Assembly: GCF_000474275.2 (NCBI RefSeq)
Contig: NZ_ATAE01000006.1
Location: forward strand, 1 to 64,000
DNA: 64,000 nt
Origin: Alkalihalophilus marmarensis DSM 21297
GTDB taxonomy: Bacteria; Bacillota; Bacilli; Bacillales; Bacillaceae_D
Direction of reading: 5' to 3'
Shown here: positions 17,343 to 26,282 of the stretch, one piece after another
Position numbering within the stretch: the stretch's first letter is position 1
Layout: every line of letters starts with the position of its first letter
Position numbers and translations under genes: made by a program
Notes under the pieces: model-generated
What the model was told of the DNA's origin: nothing
The model's database searches: none
Seen by the model: only the letters and a program-made list of their open reading frames with translations

Positions 17343-19850
17343 ATGAAAGGTTATATAACTGAGCTGAAAGGTATATGGAGTCAAAAGAAAATGGTTATCG
17401 CTCTATTAGGAATTATTCTTATGCCTTTACTTTATGGAGGTGTATTAGTTTGGTCTTTTTGGGATCCGTATGGTCAATTGGATCAGTTGCCAGTAGCTGT
17501 AGTAAATGAAGACCTGGGGGCAGAGGTAGAAGGGGAACAAATAGAAGCCGGAGCAGAGTTTATTGAAGAGTTGAAAAAAGATCCAGCCTTAGACTTCCAT
17601 TTCGTTTCAAAGAAAGAGGCAGAGCAAGGATTAGCCAGTCACGATTATTATTTCTATGTTGAAATTCCTGAGAGCTTCTCAGAGGATCTTATTTCATTAA
17701 AAGAGTCAAACCCTGTGAAGGCAAACGTATTTTATGAAGTGAATGAAGAGTATAATTACGTATCATCACAAATAGCTTCAAATGTGATTGAAGAAATGGA
17801 AAAAGAATTATCAGAAACCCTGACATTAGCGTATGTAGAGGTCGCACATGATGCATTTAGTAAGTTGACAGAGGCAGTCATAGCGCTTGAAGAAGGATCC
17901 AATGAAATAGCTGATGGAAATAAAAATGCGACTGAGAGCATGGAGCGCTTGTCTGAGGGGTTAGTCAGCCTAACATCTGGTTCAAAAGAGCTTACTACAG
18001 GGGTGAAAAAGGCTGCTGAAGGATCGGATCAATTAGTTAGTGGAATCGAGCAAGCCAAAAAAGAACTTCAAACATTCAATCAAGCAAATCAAGCAAATCA
18101 AGCAAATAATGTAGACGCTAAATTTAATGAGACAAGTCAACTTTTAGAACAAACCATTAATGAGCTAGAACAAGCCGATACAAAAGAAGCAGCTGTGATA
18201 CTAGATAATCTAGATAACCGTCTCAAAAATGTAAACAGGCAGCTAAACCAAGCAGACGAGCAAGTGCAATTGGTAGAAGAACAAATACGAGGCCTGAAAG
18301 ACAGCATGGAGGGGATGGAACAGCAGATTAATGAAGTCATTCATACGATAAATGATTATACTGACAAGCTGAATCAACAAATGGAAATGACTCATAAAGA
18401 GTTAGATGAATGGAATCAAAACGTGAAAGCAGCCTATGAAAAAGTAGAACAACCTTTGGCTGAACTTAAAAAATTTCAATCTCAAGTGGAGGAGCTTCCG
18501 GCCATTCTTAATAATCTATATCCCGAATGGAGAGAACATGAACATCTCGTGAGTTGGTATGAGGATCTTCAAGCGAATGTAAAACGTGTGGAGGGGCTTT
18601 ACAAGGAGACTGCAGGAGCAATAGAAACGATTAATAATGGATTTCCTGAATTATTGAACGGGCTCGAGTCACGTCAAATCGAATGGAAACAGTTTAATGA
18701 AGAGTTAAACAAACAAATGGATCAATATTCTTCAAAATTGAATCAATTCTTTGAAGAGGCGACATCTAAAACGGATGAGCTCCTTATGGTTTTAGATCAG
18801 CTGTCTAGAGCCTTACAAGAAGCTGAAGCTGCTATTCCAGATGGTTTAAATGGGGATCAACTAACTGCCTCATTTGAAGAAGAGTATATGAATGTTTTAT
18901 CGGCTCTTAATAAAGTAAATGAAAAATTGAATATGGCCTCTTCTCTTTATCAAAGAGGTCAGGCAGCAAGTGAACAAGCATATAAAGGGGTAGTAGATTT
19001 AAATGAAGGGCTGCATGAACTAGTGAATGGATCAAATCTTCTGAGTGAGAGCTTAGTTGAAGCAAGTGATGGAGGAAACGAACTCTTTAGCGGTCTTCAT
19101 ACGTTGCAAGATGGATCCATTGATTTAGCACTTAATATGAATCAGCTTAAAGAAGCGCTGCTTGAGGTTGATCCGAATGAAAAACAAGAAAGCATGCTTG
19201 TGAGTCCAGTGCAGTCCAAGAATCAATCGCAGACTGAAGATTACTCATACGGTGTAGGTTTAAGTCCTTACTTTCTGTCCATTGGGTTATATGTTGGAGG
19301 TCTGACTTTATCGATCATTTATCCCTTTAGAGAGCCATTAGGAGAGCATCAATCTGGATGGGAATGGTTTAGCGGGAAGCTAGGAGTTATATATTCTGTT
19401 GGGGTTTTGCAGTCTTCGCTAGTTGCCATATTTCTGTTATATGGGCTGAAGCTGGATGTAGCAAGCAAGATTGGCTTTTTTAGCTTTACCATCTTTACGA
19501 GTTTAGCGTTTCTCTCACTTATTTTCTTTTTGGTGAGTGTCCTTGATAATCCTGGCCGGTTTGCAGCAATCATTTTGTTAATCCTGCAATTAGGCGGAAG
19601 TGCCGGAAGTTTTCCGGTTGAATTGTTAGCATCTCCCTTGCAAACCCTGCATGGCTGGCTGCCAATGACTTACTCTGTACTTGGATTTAGGTCCGTCATT
19701 TTTATGGGGGTGAATCCTTTGCTTTGGGACAGCGTTCGCTTCTTATGCATCTTGTTAATTATTTGTACAGCAGGGGCTCTCGTTTATTTTATGGTTACAC
19801 ATCGCAAGCGGAATAAAAAAGAATATCCTACAACCTCAGCAGCTGAATAA
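17343..19850 (+). CDS. yhgE: YhgE/Pip-family membrane protein
   Basis: 835 residues of the phage-infection-protein/EsaA-like family. One N-terminal membrane helix (about 14-34) leads into the hallmark LPVAVVNEDLGAEVEGE; a long extracellular alpha-helical coiled coil fills about 170-620 (VVxLxEGLHELVNGS-type decorated heptads); then five or six C-terminal membrane helices of ABC-2 type (about 635-820). Relatives include Lactococcus Pip, a phage receptor, and T7SS accessory EsaA; no T7SS genes are present here. A short in-frame 9-bp tandem repeat near 18078-18110 gives QANQANQAN. ATG at 17343 follows TTGGAGTGG. Controlled, I infer, by the adjacent TetR. Its physiological substrate is unknown. 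Confidence 0.85.
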   Translation: MKGYITELKGIWSQKKMVIALLGIILMPLLYGGVLVWSFWDPYGQLDQLPVAVVNEDLGAEVEGEQIEAGAEFIEELKKDPALDFHFVSKKEAEQGLASHDYYFYVEIPESFSEDLISLKESNPVKANVFYEVNEEYNYVSSQIASNVIEEMEKELSETLTLAYVEVAHDAFSKLTEAVIALEEGSNEIADGNKNATESMERLSEGLVSLTSGSKELTTGVKKAAEGSDQLVSGIEQAKKELQTFNQANQANQANNVDAKFNETSQLLEQTINELEQADTKEAAVILDNLDNRLKNVNRQLNQADEQVQLVEEQIRGLKDSMEGMEQQINEVIHTINDYTDKLNQQMEMTHKELDEWNQNVKAAYEKVEQPLAELKKFQSQVEELPAILNNLYPEWREHEHLVSWYEDLQANVKRVEGLYKETAGAIETINNGFPELLNGLESRQIEWKQFNEELNKQMDQYSSKLNQFFEEATSKTDELLMVLDQLSRALQEAEAAIPDGLNGDQLTASFEEEYMNVLSALNKVNEKLNMASSLYQRGQAASEQAYKGVVDLNEGLHELVNGSNLLSESLVEASDGGNELFSGLHTLQDGSIDLALNMNQLKEALLEVDPNEKQESMLVSPVQSKNQSQTEDYSYGVGLSPYFLSIGLYVGGLTLSIIYPFREPLGEHQSGWEWFSGKLGVIYSVGVLQSSLVAIFLLYGLKLDVASKIGFFSFTIFTSLAFLSLIFFLVSVLDNPGRFAAIILLILQLGGSAGSFPVELLASPLQTLHGWLPMTYSVLGFRSVIFMGVNPLLWDSVRFLCILLIICTAGALVYFMVTHRKRNKKEYPTTSAAE

Positions 19851-19915
19851 AGAATGAATGTCTCTACTTTAATTGGGCAAATTACAGGTATCAGATTCGT
19901 ATTGGAGGCAAATGT

Positions 19916-20923
19916 ATGAAGAATATCCAATTAACCGCATCAGAGATTGGTACTCTGTGGATGACCTATCAACAAAAAACGATGCTGCTAAGGATGATTG
20001 AACATTTTCTATTGCATACTGAAGATAAGAAATCCAAGAAAATAATGATGGGGCTCCATAAAGATATATCTACATTTACTGTAAAAATTGAAAAATTATT
20101 TATACAAGAAGGGCATTCTATTCCATTAGGATACACAGAGCAAGATGTTAATTTAGAAGCTCCTAAGTTGTTTGATCAACATTTTGATATTATGTGTATG
20201 AAACTGATGAAGGCTATTAGTATGGGGATGCATGTATTGCATGTAAATATGGCCTATAGAGAAGATTTATTAATACTTTTTAGCGATCTTACCGCCCTGA
20301 CTCAAAAATATTACAACCAATGCTCTATGTATTTAGCAGAGAAGGGCTTGTTTACAAGGCCGCCTTATTTATCAAATGATCAAGGGATCCAATTTGTTAT
20401 AGATAAAGATTACTTCAGGGGAAACAAGCTGGTTGGGGATGAACGTGTGCTAAACGCCATTGAAGTGGCTCATCTGTATCATGCCATTGAAAATAACACC
20501 ATTGGATTAACTTTAATGATTGGCTTTGCTCAATCTGCTAAAGAAAAAGATATTCAAGACTACTTTCTTAAAGGAAAAAAGTTAGCTAATCAAGTGGTAG
20601 ATGATATTAGTCAAATCATGAAAAAAGATGACATCCAATTTACAAAACCTCCAAACGGAGCGTTGACTTCATCTACTATTTCACCATTTTCAGATAAGCT
20701 TATGATGTATTGTACAAGCTTATTATGCAGCTTTTCACTAGGGAGCAACGCATTTGGTACTGCTTTTAGTCTTAGAAGCGACCTGCCATTAAAAGTTGCA
20801 TCACTTGGAAAGTCTATTTTTGATTTTGCCTCAGAAGGTGCTAAGTTAATGGCGAAGTATGGGTGGATGGAAGAGCCTCCTCAAATGATTGATCGCAGAG
20901 CAATTATGAAGTCAAAAAAATAA
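19916..20923 (+). CDS. DUF3231 family protein
   Basis: 335 residues made of two similar all-helical halves (about 5-165 and 170-325), each beginning with a segment like LTASEIGTLWMTYQQK / LNAIEVAHLYHAIENN and carrying the GLFTRPPY or FTKPPNG motif. This two-repeat layout is that of DUF3231 proteins of bacilli, which have ferritin-like bundle character; function unknown. No signal peptide. TTGGAGG ribosome site 8 nt before ATG. Terminated by the strong hairpin at 20930-20967. Confidence 0.8.
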   Translation: MKNIQLTASEIGTLWMTYQQKTMLLRMIEHFLLHTEDKKSKKIMMGLHKDISTFTVKIEKLFIQEGHSIPLGYTEQDVNLEAPKLFDQHFDIMCMKLMKAISMGMHVLHVNMAYREDLLILFSDLTALTQKYYNQCSMYLAEKGLFTRPPYLSNDQGIQFVIDKDYFRGNKLVGDERVLNAIEVAHLYHAIENNTIGLTLMIGFAQSAKEKDIQDYFLKGKKLANQVVDDISQIMKKDDIQFTKPPNGALTSSTISPFSDKLMMYCTSLLCSFSLGSNAFGTAFSLRSDLPLKVASLGKSIFDFASEGAKLMAKYGWMEEPPQMIDRRAIMKSKK

Positions 20924-20929
20924 ATTGAA

Positions 20930-20967
20930 AAACCAGCAGCATATCATGTTATGCCGCTGGTTTTTTC
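20930..20967. terminator. Bidirectional terminator
   Basis: AAACCAGCAGCATA and TATGCCGCTGGTTT form a long stem with one mismatch, flanked by A and T runs, between the DUF3231 gene and the convergent peroxiredoxin-like gene. Confidence 0.88.
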
Positions 20968-21533
20968 TATAGGGAATTTGCTTTTTCTATTAGGGTAGAG
21001 ATGTCTGCGTGATCATTTGGAGACTTGTCTATGTGATGCCAGACTACTTCATTATTTGAATCAAACAACCAAGCGCCGCCTTGAACTTCAACATCAGATT
21101 TCTTAGTGGCTTCTTTAACAGCTTTTTTGTCCTGAGCATTTGAGGGAAGAGTAAAATTCCCTTTAAATAAGCTGGAAACAGAGTGAATGAATAGTTTCCA
21201 TTTAGACAGGGGTTGGTGACCTAAATTGTTATACAAAGTAAGCGTTGAATCGCCGTAAAAAGGAAATGGGTACGAGGAGAGTGTATCTTTGTATTTCGTA
21301 AGATACTCTTCGTCGTGTGGAGTGACAATGAATATCTCTACATTTCTCTTCTTGAATTGTTCGTAAGACTCACGCACCTGCGTGAGGAAATCTCTATAAA
21401 TTGGTCAACCAAGGTGACGAACGAATAATACATAACAAGGACTTTCTTTGACCAACTCCTGAAATGTAATGTCAGTCCCATCGGCCGCCTCAAGCTTTGT
21501 ATTTAATTGATCTTCAGTCATTTTAGTAGTCAT
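20967..21533 (-). CDS. Peroxiredoxin-like (AhpC/TSA-2, SelU-like) protein with in-frame UGA: candidate selenoprotein
   Basis: A 188-codon frame from ATG at 21533 (AAAGGAGG 10 nt upstream) to TAA at 20967, with one internal TGA at 21407-21405 (codon 43). The context is FVRHLG-TGA-PIYRDF, exactly where relatives of this thioredoxin-fold family (PRXL2/SelU-like) carry the redox Cys of RHxGC. The 145 codons after TGA are open and keep the family pattern, including GGAWLFDSNNEVVWHH near the end. From 18 nt after the TGA, CTCACGCAGGTGCGTGAG (21386-21369) forms a perfect 7-bp hairpin with loop AGGU. The distance from UGA to the loop is 25 nt. Those features fit the published bacterial SECIS model (loop 16-37 nt away, G in the first two loop bases). 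If the genome lacks Sec machinery, the gene is instead a nonsense mutant whose downstream part (from GTG 21377) is open. Confidence 0.72.
21369..21386 (-). promoter_or_regulatory. Candidate bacterial SECIS hairpin
   Basis: Minus-strand CTCACGC-AGGU-GCGTGAG, perfect 7-bp stem with a GG-containing tetraloop, in frame within the coding sequence downstream of the UGA at 21407-21405. SelB would bind the loop to deliver selenocysteyl-tRNA. The hairpin is seen directly; its function is inferred. Confidence 0.6.
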
Positions 21534-21734
21534 CCTGCTTGACCTCCTTTTCTAGAGGGTAAAAGTTTTAGCAAATAATAGCAACTAATCCCCCTTCTAT
21601 ACATATTTTTGTTAAAGAAGAAGAGGGGTTAAGATATGGTCCTATAGTCATAAGAAATGAAATGTGAGAAAATGAAATGAAAAATAAGGAATATACATGT
21701 GAAATATGGTGGTAATGGGCTACAGGGGGGTATT

Positions 21735-23363
21735 ATGCAAAAATATCAAGAAAAATTTAAACAAAGGTTGAAACAACAGGTTGAAATGTGGCAGCCAGGG
21801 GATACCATTTCAAGAGATCAGATCTATCGTTTTCTTCATTCTGTTCATGGTACTGCCGCTTCGATCGGACTGCCGGACTACTCACAAGCTGCTTCGGAAA
21901 AATTAACAGAACTTAATAAGGAACTGAAGGATAAATGGTCATTTGAGGAAGTAATGACTCGATATTTTTCCCCTTTTATAAAAGATATGACAGAACAAGC
22001 GGAACCTTTAAGGGAGTCCTCATTTGTTCCTGTTACAACAGTGGAAACGATCGAAGAACAGGATGCTAAAGCAGTTGTCTTAATGATTGATGAAGACCTG
22101 GACTTTCTTTCTGGGATGAAGAGCGGGTTAGAGCAGCGGGGCTTTATCGTTTTATTAGCTGCATCTCCTGAAAAGGGGCTCGAAATGTTTCTAAATGAAA
22201 GACCTAACTGTGTGATTGTAGATTATGTACCTCCATATGAACGAGGGTATGAGTCTACTCAATCGCTATTATCAAAAGCGACCTCTGAATTTATTCCCGT
22301 TCTAATGATAAGCAGCAGTATGGATAAAGATATCGAGTTAAGTGCTTATAAATCGGGTGTAGCCGATTTTATAAAGAAACCGGTAGATAGTGAAGAGTTA
22401 GAAGTGCGTATGAACAATCGTTTAAGATACCAAAAGGTTATTCAACAAACAATCATGACTGATGAATTAACAGGTGTCTATACTAGACGTTACCTTTCTT
22501 CAGAAGGTAAAAAACAATTGAGTCAAGCACTAAGATCTAAGCAAACATTAACTGTTGCTATGCTTGATTTAGATTTTTTTAAGAAGGTGAATGATACGTA
22601 TGGCCACCCTGCTGGTGATAACGTACTAAAGTCTTTTGCAAATATTATTACTCGGTTAAAACGAGAGTATGATTTATTGTTTAGGTTAGGCGGCGAAGAA
22701 TTTTTATTGCTTCTCCCAAATACAACACCTGCTGAAGCAAAAAAGGTGGTGGAGAGGATTCGCATTAAACTCCGGCTAACAGAGTACCAAGAAGCCGGCT
22801 CCTCCTTTAATGTTACGTTCTCAAGCGGTATCGCAGGTTCTACAATCGAAACTAAGAAGTTGGAAGAGTTAATTGAACAGGCAGATCAAGCCTTATATAT
22901 GGCTAAGCAAACAGGCAGAAATCAAACCGTTCTTTTTGAAAATAAGAATATGGTAGCTTCAAAACGTACGATCTATGTATCTATTATTGATGATGATGAA
23001 GTGTTACGAAGAATATTATTTGACCGGGTATGTGAGCTCGTTACGGATCAAGTAAACCTTGAAGTGACTGCCTATAAAAATGGTGAAGAATTTCTTTTAG
23101 CAGATTGGTATAAAACAAGGGAAAAACATCTAGTGATTCTTGACCGCATTATGCCTAAGATGGATGGTTTAGAAGTGTTATCTACCCTTCGCAGCAAGTA
23201 CCCCGAACATGAAGTTATGGTGTTAATGTTGACGGGGCGCAAGCAGGAACAAGAAATTGTCAAAGCACTAGAGTTAGGTGCTGATGATTATTTAACAAAA
23301 CCATTTAAGGTTGATGAGGTGACTGCTAGAATTAAACGGCTTATTAAGCGCTCATTACTTTAG
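21735..23363 (+). CDS. Hpt-REC-GGDEF-REC diguanylate cyclase
   Basis: 542 residues. N-terminal Hpt-like helix bundle (about 1-95) with HSVHGTAASIG; receiver domain 1 (about 112-235) with acidic DED pocket, phospho-Asp in VIVDYVPP and Lys in KKPVD; GGDEF domain (about 245-405) with intact active site RLGGEEF, so probably an active c-di-GMP synthase; receiver domain 2 (about 415-535) with IIDDDE, phospho-Asp in VILDRIMPKMDG and TKPF. ATG at 21735 follows a GGGGGG ribosome site. First gene of a five-gene signalling/glycosyltransferase cluster; the downstream kinase and single receiver are its likely phosphorelay partners. Confidence 0.88.
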   Translation: MQKYQEKFKQRLKQQVEMWQPGDTISRDQIYRFLHSVHGTAASIGLPDYSQAASEKLTELNKELKDKWSFEEVMTRYFSPFIKDMTEQAEPLRESSFVPVTTVETIEEQDAKAVVLMIDEDLDFLSGMKSGLEQRGFIVLLAASPEKGLEMFLNERPNCVIVDYVPPYERGYESTQSLLSKATSEFIPVLMISSSMDKDIELSAYKSGVADFIKKPVDSEELEVRMNNRLRYQKVIQQTIMTDELTGVYTRRYLSSEGKKQLSQALRSKQTLTVAMLDLDFFKKVNDTYGHPAGDNVLKSFANIITRLKREYDLLFRLGGEEFLLLLPNTTPAEAKKVVERIRIKLRLTEYQEAGSSFNVTFSSGIAGSTIETKKLEELIEQADQALYMAKQTGRNQTVLFENKNMVASKRTIYVSIIDDDEVLRRILFDRVCELVTDQVNLEVTAYKNGEEFLLADWYKTREKHLVILDRIMPKMDGLEVLSTLRSKYPEHEVMVLMLTGRKQEQEIVKALELGADDYLTKPFKVDEVTARIKRLIKRSLL

Positions 23364-23371
23364 GTGAGGAG

Positions 23372-24463
23372 TTGGTCATCATATCTATTTTAACTATTTT
23401 CGCTGTGTTTATCCTGCTCCTTATCATCCATATTTTCACCCTCATCTATTTACTTTTCATTAAAGGAAAATGGATGAGGAAGCAAAAAAGAAAAGAGCAC
23501 CTTAGGTTCACAGTAGATAAAGCAGTATCAACCTACTTGTTTAATGATTCGATATCACTTAATCATCCATTAAAGGAAGAAGGACTAACACGACACCTAA
23601 AAGGGCAATCCATCATTACCTATGAACTCCTTGAAGAATCACTAGAGACGTACCAAAAATTAATTGATCATGAAGAAACAAGAGATAAGGTTGTTTTATT
23701 AGCTGAACACTATTTAAGTGATTATTATAAGCACCAGCTGTTAAATGGTAGATGGAGTAAGAGGATGAATACTCTCTACTATATCGAGGACTTTAAGATG
23801 AATAGTCTCGCTGATACAATTTGGATGCTCTTTCAAACGCGCTTAAAATGGGATGAGGAAAAAGAACAAATCATCCGAACCCTTGCAGCTCTGCAAGATG
23901 TGAGGCTGTTTGAATTGTTAGTAGAGGAGCAGCCTGATTGGTCTGTGGGCCTATATAAAGAAATCTTTAGAAGGATGGATAGAGATCAATTTAAATATAA
24001 TGTCTCAGAACTAGATTCATTCGAGCACCCTGTTGGGAATGCGATGCTTGATGTGGCGAGGGAAGAACGGGATGAAGCTCTGCTTCCGTTATTTGAGGAA
24101 CTTCTTAGCAGTCACTCTCTTGAAGTAAGGATTAGAGCCTTAAAAGGTATATTAACTTTAGAGAGAATAACTAACGTTGAGCTCCTCACTCCCTTTGCTT
24201 CCTCAAGTGAATGGGTAGAGAGAATGTTATTTGCAAGAATAGCAGGGAAGTTAAAGCAGTCTCGCTATATCGCCATACTAACCGAATTAATGGGGGATTC
24301 AATTTGGTGGGTAAGGCAAGGGGCTGCAGAGGCTTTATTCCATTATCGAGACGGAGTGTTTATTTTAGAGCATATTTACACTAATCACCCCGATCCATTC
24401 GCAAGAGATATGGCTAGACAATGGGTAGGAAGCAGGGAAAGTGTGAGTGATGGAGGATGTTAG
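23372..24463 (+). CDS. Membrane-anchored HEAT-repeat protein
   Basis: 363 residues. A strong N-terminal membrane helix (about 3-28), then a cytoplasmic all-helical region whose second half reads as HEAT repeats, for example DEALLPLFEELLSSHSLEVR and YIAILTELMGDSIWWVRQGAAEAL. Such repeats are protein-binding scaffolds. TTG start at 23372 directly after AGGTGAGGAG, which is tight, so the exact start is uncertain. It lies between a diguanylate cyclase and a membrane glycosyltransferase with short spacers, so it probably acts as an adaptor for the transferase. No enzyme motif seen. Confidence 0.72.
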   Translation: MVIISILTIFAVFILLLIIHIFTLIYLLFIKGKWMRKQKRKEHLRFTVDKAVSTYLFNDSISLNHPLKEEGLTRHLKGQSIITYELLEESLETYQKLIDHEETRDKVVLLAEHYLSDYYKHQLLNGRWSKRMNTLYYIEDFKMNSLADTIWMLFQTRLKWDEEKEQIIRTLAALQDVRLFELLVEEQPDWSVGLYKEIFRRMDRDQFKYNVSELDSFEHPVGNAMLDVAREERDEALLPLFEELLSSHSLEVRIRALKGILTLERITNVELLTPFASSSEWVERMLFARIAGKLKQSRYIAILTELMGDSIWWVRQGAAEALFHYRDGVFILEHIYTNHPDPFARDMARQWVGSRESVSDGGC

Positions 24464-24481
24464 TAAAGGAGGGGGGTTAGT

Positions 24482-25891
24482 GTGATCGAATCATTAGAAT
24501 CAGTCTTTTATGTAATCGGTATTCTGCTAATAAGTTATATGGCTTTTGCCTCACTTTTTTACACGGTTCTCTTACTTCTCTCTGCAGGGATGCTTAGACG
24601 GGAGAGAGGATTAAATAAAGGAGAGCCATTCGAAGATATCCTGCATTCGACAGACACAAAGCCTATCTCCATTCTTGTACCAGCTTTTAATGAAGAAGCA
24701 GGGGTCGTTGGCAGTATCCGTTCACTCCTCAGTATGAATTATCCCGAATATGAAATTATCGTTGTAAATGACGGGTCAACTGATGACACATTGAACCGTT
24801 TAATAGAAGCTTTTAATATGAAGGAAACTGTGCAAGTATGCAGAAAACAGCTTGAAACGAAAGAAATTAAGGCCGTTTATAAATCAGAGCTATTCCATAA
24901 CATTTATGTGGTTGATAAAGAAAATGGAGGAAAAGCTGATGCATTAAATGCGGGAATTAATGTTTCAAAATATCCGTATATATGTTCACTTGATGGAGAT
25001 TCCATTTTAGAGGGCGATGCTTTATTAAAAGTAATGAAGCCGATTGTTGATTCAAACGAGAAGGTGATTGCTGCAGGAGGAAGCGTACGAATTGCTAATG
25101 GAAGTGAAATTGAACGCGGGCAGGTAGAAAAAATAAACCTTCCTACACACCCTTTAGCAATTATGCAGGTGATTGAATATTTCCGTGCGTTTTTAATGGG
25201 AAGAATAGGGTTGTCAAAATATAACTTGCTTCTTATTGTTTCTGGAGCCTTCGGGGTCTTTAATAAAAGCTGGGTCATTAAAGCAGGCGGATATAAAGTA
25301 GGTACCGTAGGGGAAGATATGGAGCTGGTTGTCAGACTTCACCGTCAAATCAAAAAAGAAGGGGTTAAACGATCTATCCGCTATATTCCGGACCCCGTAT
25401 GCTGGACAGAAGCACCAGAAAGCTTAACAATCCTTAGAAGGCAGCGAACTAGATGGCAAAGAGGATTATTTGAAACGCTCCGCCTTCATTGGAAGTTGAT
25501 TTTTAATCCTAAATATAAACAAGTGGGTTTGATTTCTATGCCCTATTTCCTTTTAATAGAGCTGCTCGGAGCGATTGTTGAATTTTTTGCCTACCTCTAT
25601 ATCATACTAGGTTTGTTTTTTGCTTTTGTACCTATTGATATAACCGTCCTTCTATTTTTACTCACATGGGTGTATGGTTCTTATTTATCCATGTGGGGTG
25701 TTTTGTTAGAAGAATGGAGTTCTCGTAGATATCCAAGAAAGAGAGATCTAATCATTTTATTTTTGTATGCTTCAAGCGAAGTATTCTGGTACCGGCCGTT
25801 AACTGTTTTCTGGAGGTTAGAAGGTATTTGGCAGGCGTTAAGGAAGCGCTCGGATTGGGGTGTTATGACTCGAAAAGGTGTATCTAAATAA
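24482..25891 (+). CDS. Processive family 2 glycosyltransferase (BcsA/PgaC-like)
   Basis: 469 residues. One N-terminal membrane helix (about 10-35); GT2 domain (about 58-330) with VPAFNEE, VVNDGSTD, the DXD-type LDGDS, GEDMELVVRL in place of the general-base motif, and the QxxRW signature QRTRW; then three or four membrane helices (about 350-450). This is the layout of processive synthases of beta-linked polysaccharides such as poly-N-acetylglucosamine, hyaluronan or cellulose; the product cannot be told from sequence. GTG start with AAAGGAGG. Next to a c-di-GMP synthase, suggesting a regulated exopolysaccharide, although no separate export or PilZ gene is visible. Confidence 0.85.
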   Translation: MIESLESVFYVIGILLISYMAFASLFYTVLLLLSAGMLRRERGLNKGEPFEDILHSTDTKPISILVPAFNEEAGVVGSIRSLLSMNYPEYEIIVVNDGSTDDTLNRLIEAFNMKETVQVCRKQLETKEIKAVYKSELFHNIYVVDKENGGKADALNAGINVSKYPYICSLDGDSILEGDALLKVMKPIVDSNEKVIAAGGSVRIANGSEIERGQVEKINLPTHPLAIMQVIEYFRAFLMGRIGLSKYNLLLIVSGAFGVFNKSWVIKAGGYKVGTVGEDMELVVRLHRQIKKEGVKRSIRYIPDPVCWTEAPESLTILRRQRTRWQRGLFETLRLHWKLIFNPKYKQVGLISMPYFLLIELLGAIVEFFAYLYIILGLFFAFVPIDITVLLFLLTWVYGSYLSMWGVLLEEWSSRRYPRKRDLIILFLYASSEVFWYRPLTVFWRLEGIWQALRKRSDWGVMTRKGVSK

Positions 25892-25919
25892 TAATTGTAA
25901 AAACAGGAGGAGAGCTTGT

Positions 25920-26282
25920 TTGAAAAAGATATTAATCGCTGATGATGAAGAAGTATTACGGATGTTAATTGTTGATACTTTAGAGGAAGATCATCTTCAA
26001 TTAGATGAGGCAGAAGATGGTATTGAAGCCCTGTCTTTAATAAAGAAAGAACAATATGATTTGCTTATCCTAGATTATATGATGCCTGAGAAATCAGGGA
26101 TAGAAGTATTAATGGAGACAAGAAAGTTGGCTATTCCTCAACCAAAAGTGTTAATGTTAACAGCTAAAAGCCAGCAAAAAGATCAGGATGAAATGTATAA
26201 AGAGGGTGCGAACTATTTTTTAGCAAAGCCGTTTAGCCCAATAGAACTGCTCTCGATCGTGGAGGACATGTTAGGTGACTAA
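25920..26282 (+). CDS. Single-domain response regulator
   Basis: 120 residues, only a receiver domain: ILIADDEEVLRML, phospho-Asp in LLILDYMMPEKSG (about residue 52), Thr in MLTAKSQ, and Lys in AKPFSP. No output domain, so it acts as a phosphorelay shuttle or by protein contact (CheY/Spo0F style). TTG start at 25920, placed because AGGAGGAG lies 7 nt upstream. Its 3-prime end overlaps the start of the histidine kinase by 8 nt, which implies coupled translation and a functional pair. Confidence 0.88.
   Translation: MKKILIADDEEVLRMLIVDTLEEDHLQLDEAEDGIEALSLIKKEQYDLLILDYMMPEKSGIEVLMETRKLAIPQPKVLMLTAKSQQKDQDEMYKEGANYFLAKPFSPIELLSIVEDMLGD

Noticed and set aside
17343-19850. Phage or prophage signal suggested by the phage-infection-protein family
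   Set aside because: The family name comes from a receptor role in Lactococcus; no phage structural, integrase or lysis genes are in the window.
20967-21377. Treating the downstream part of the peroxiredoxin-like gene as a separate short gene starting GTG at 21377
   Set aside because: No ribosome site before that GTG, and the upstream 52 codons continue the same family fold in frame with a strong ribosome site; the GTG lies within the hairpin.
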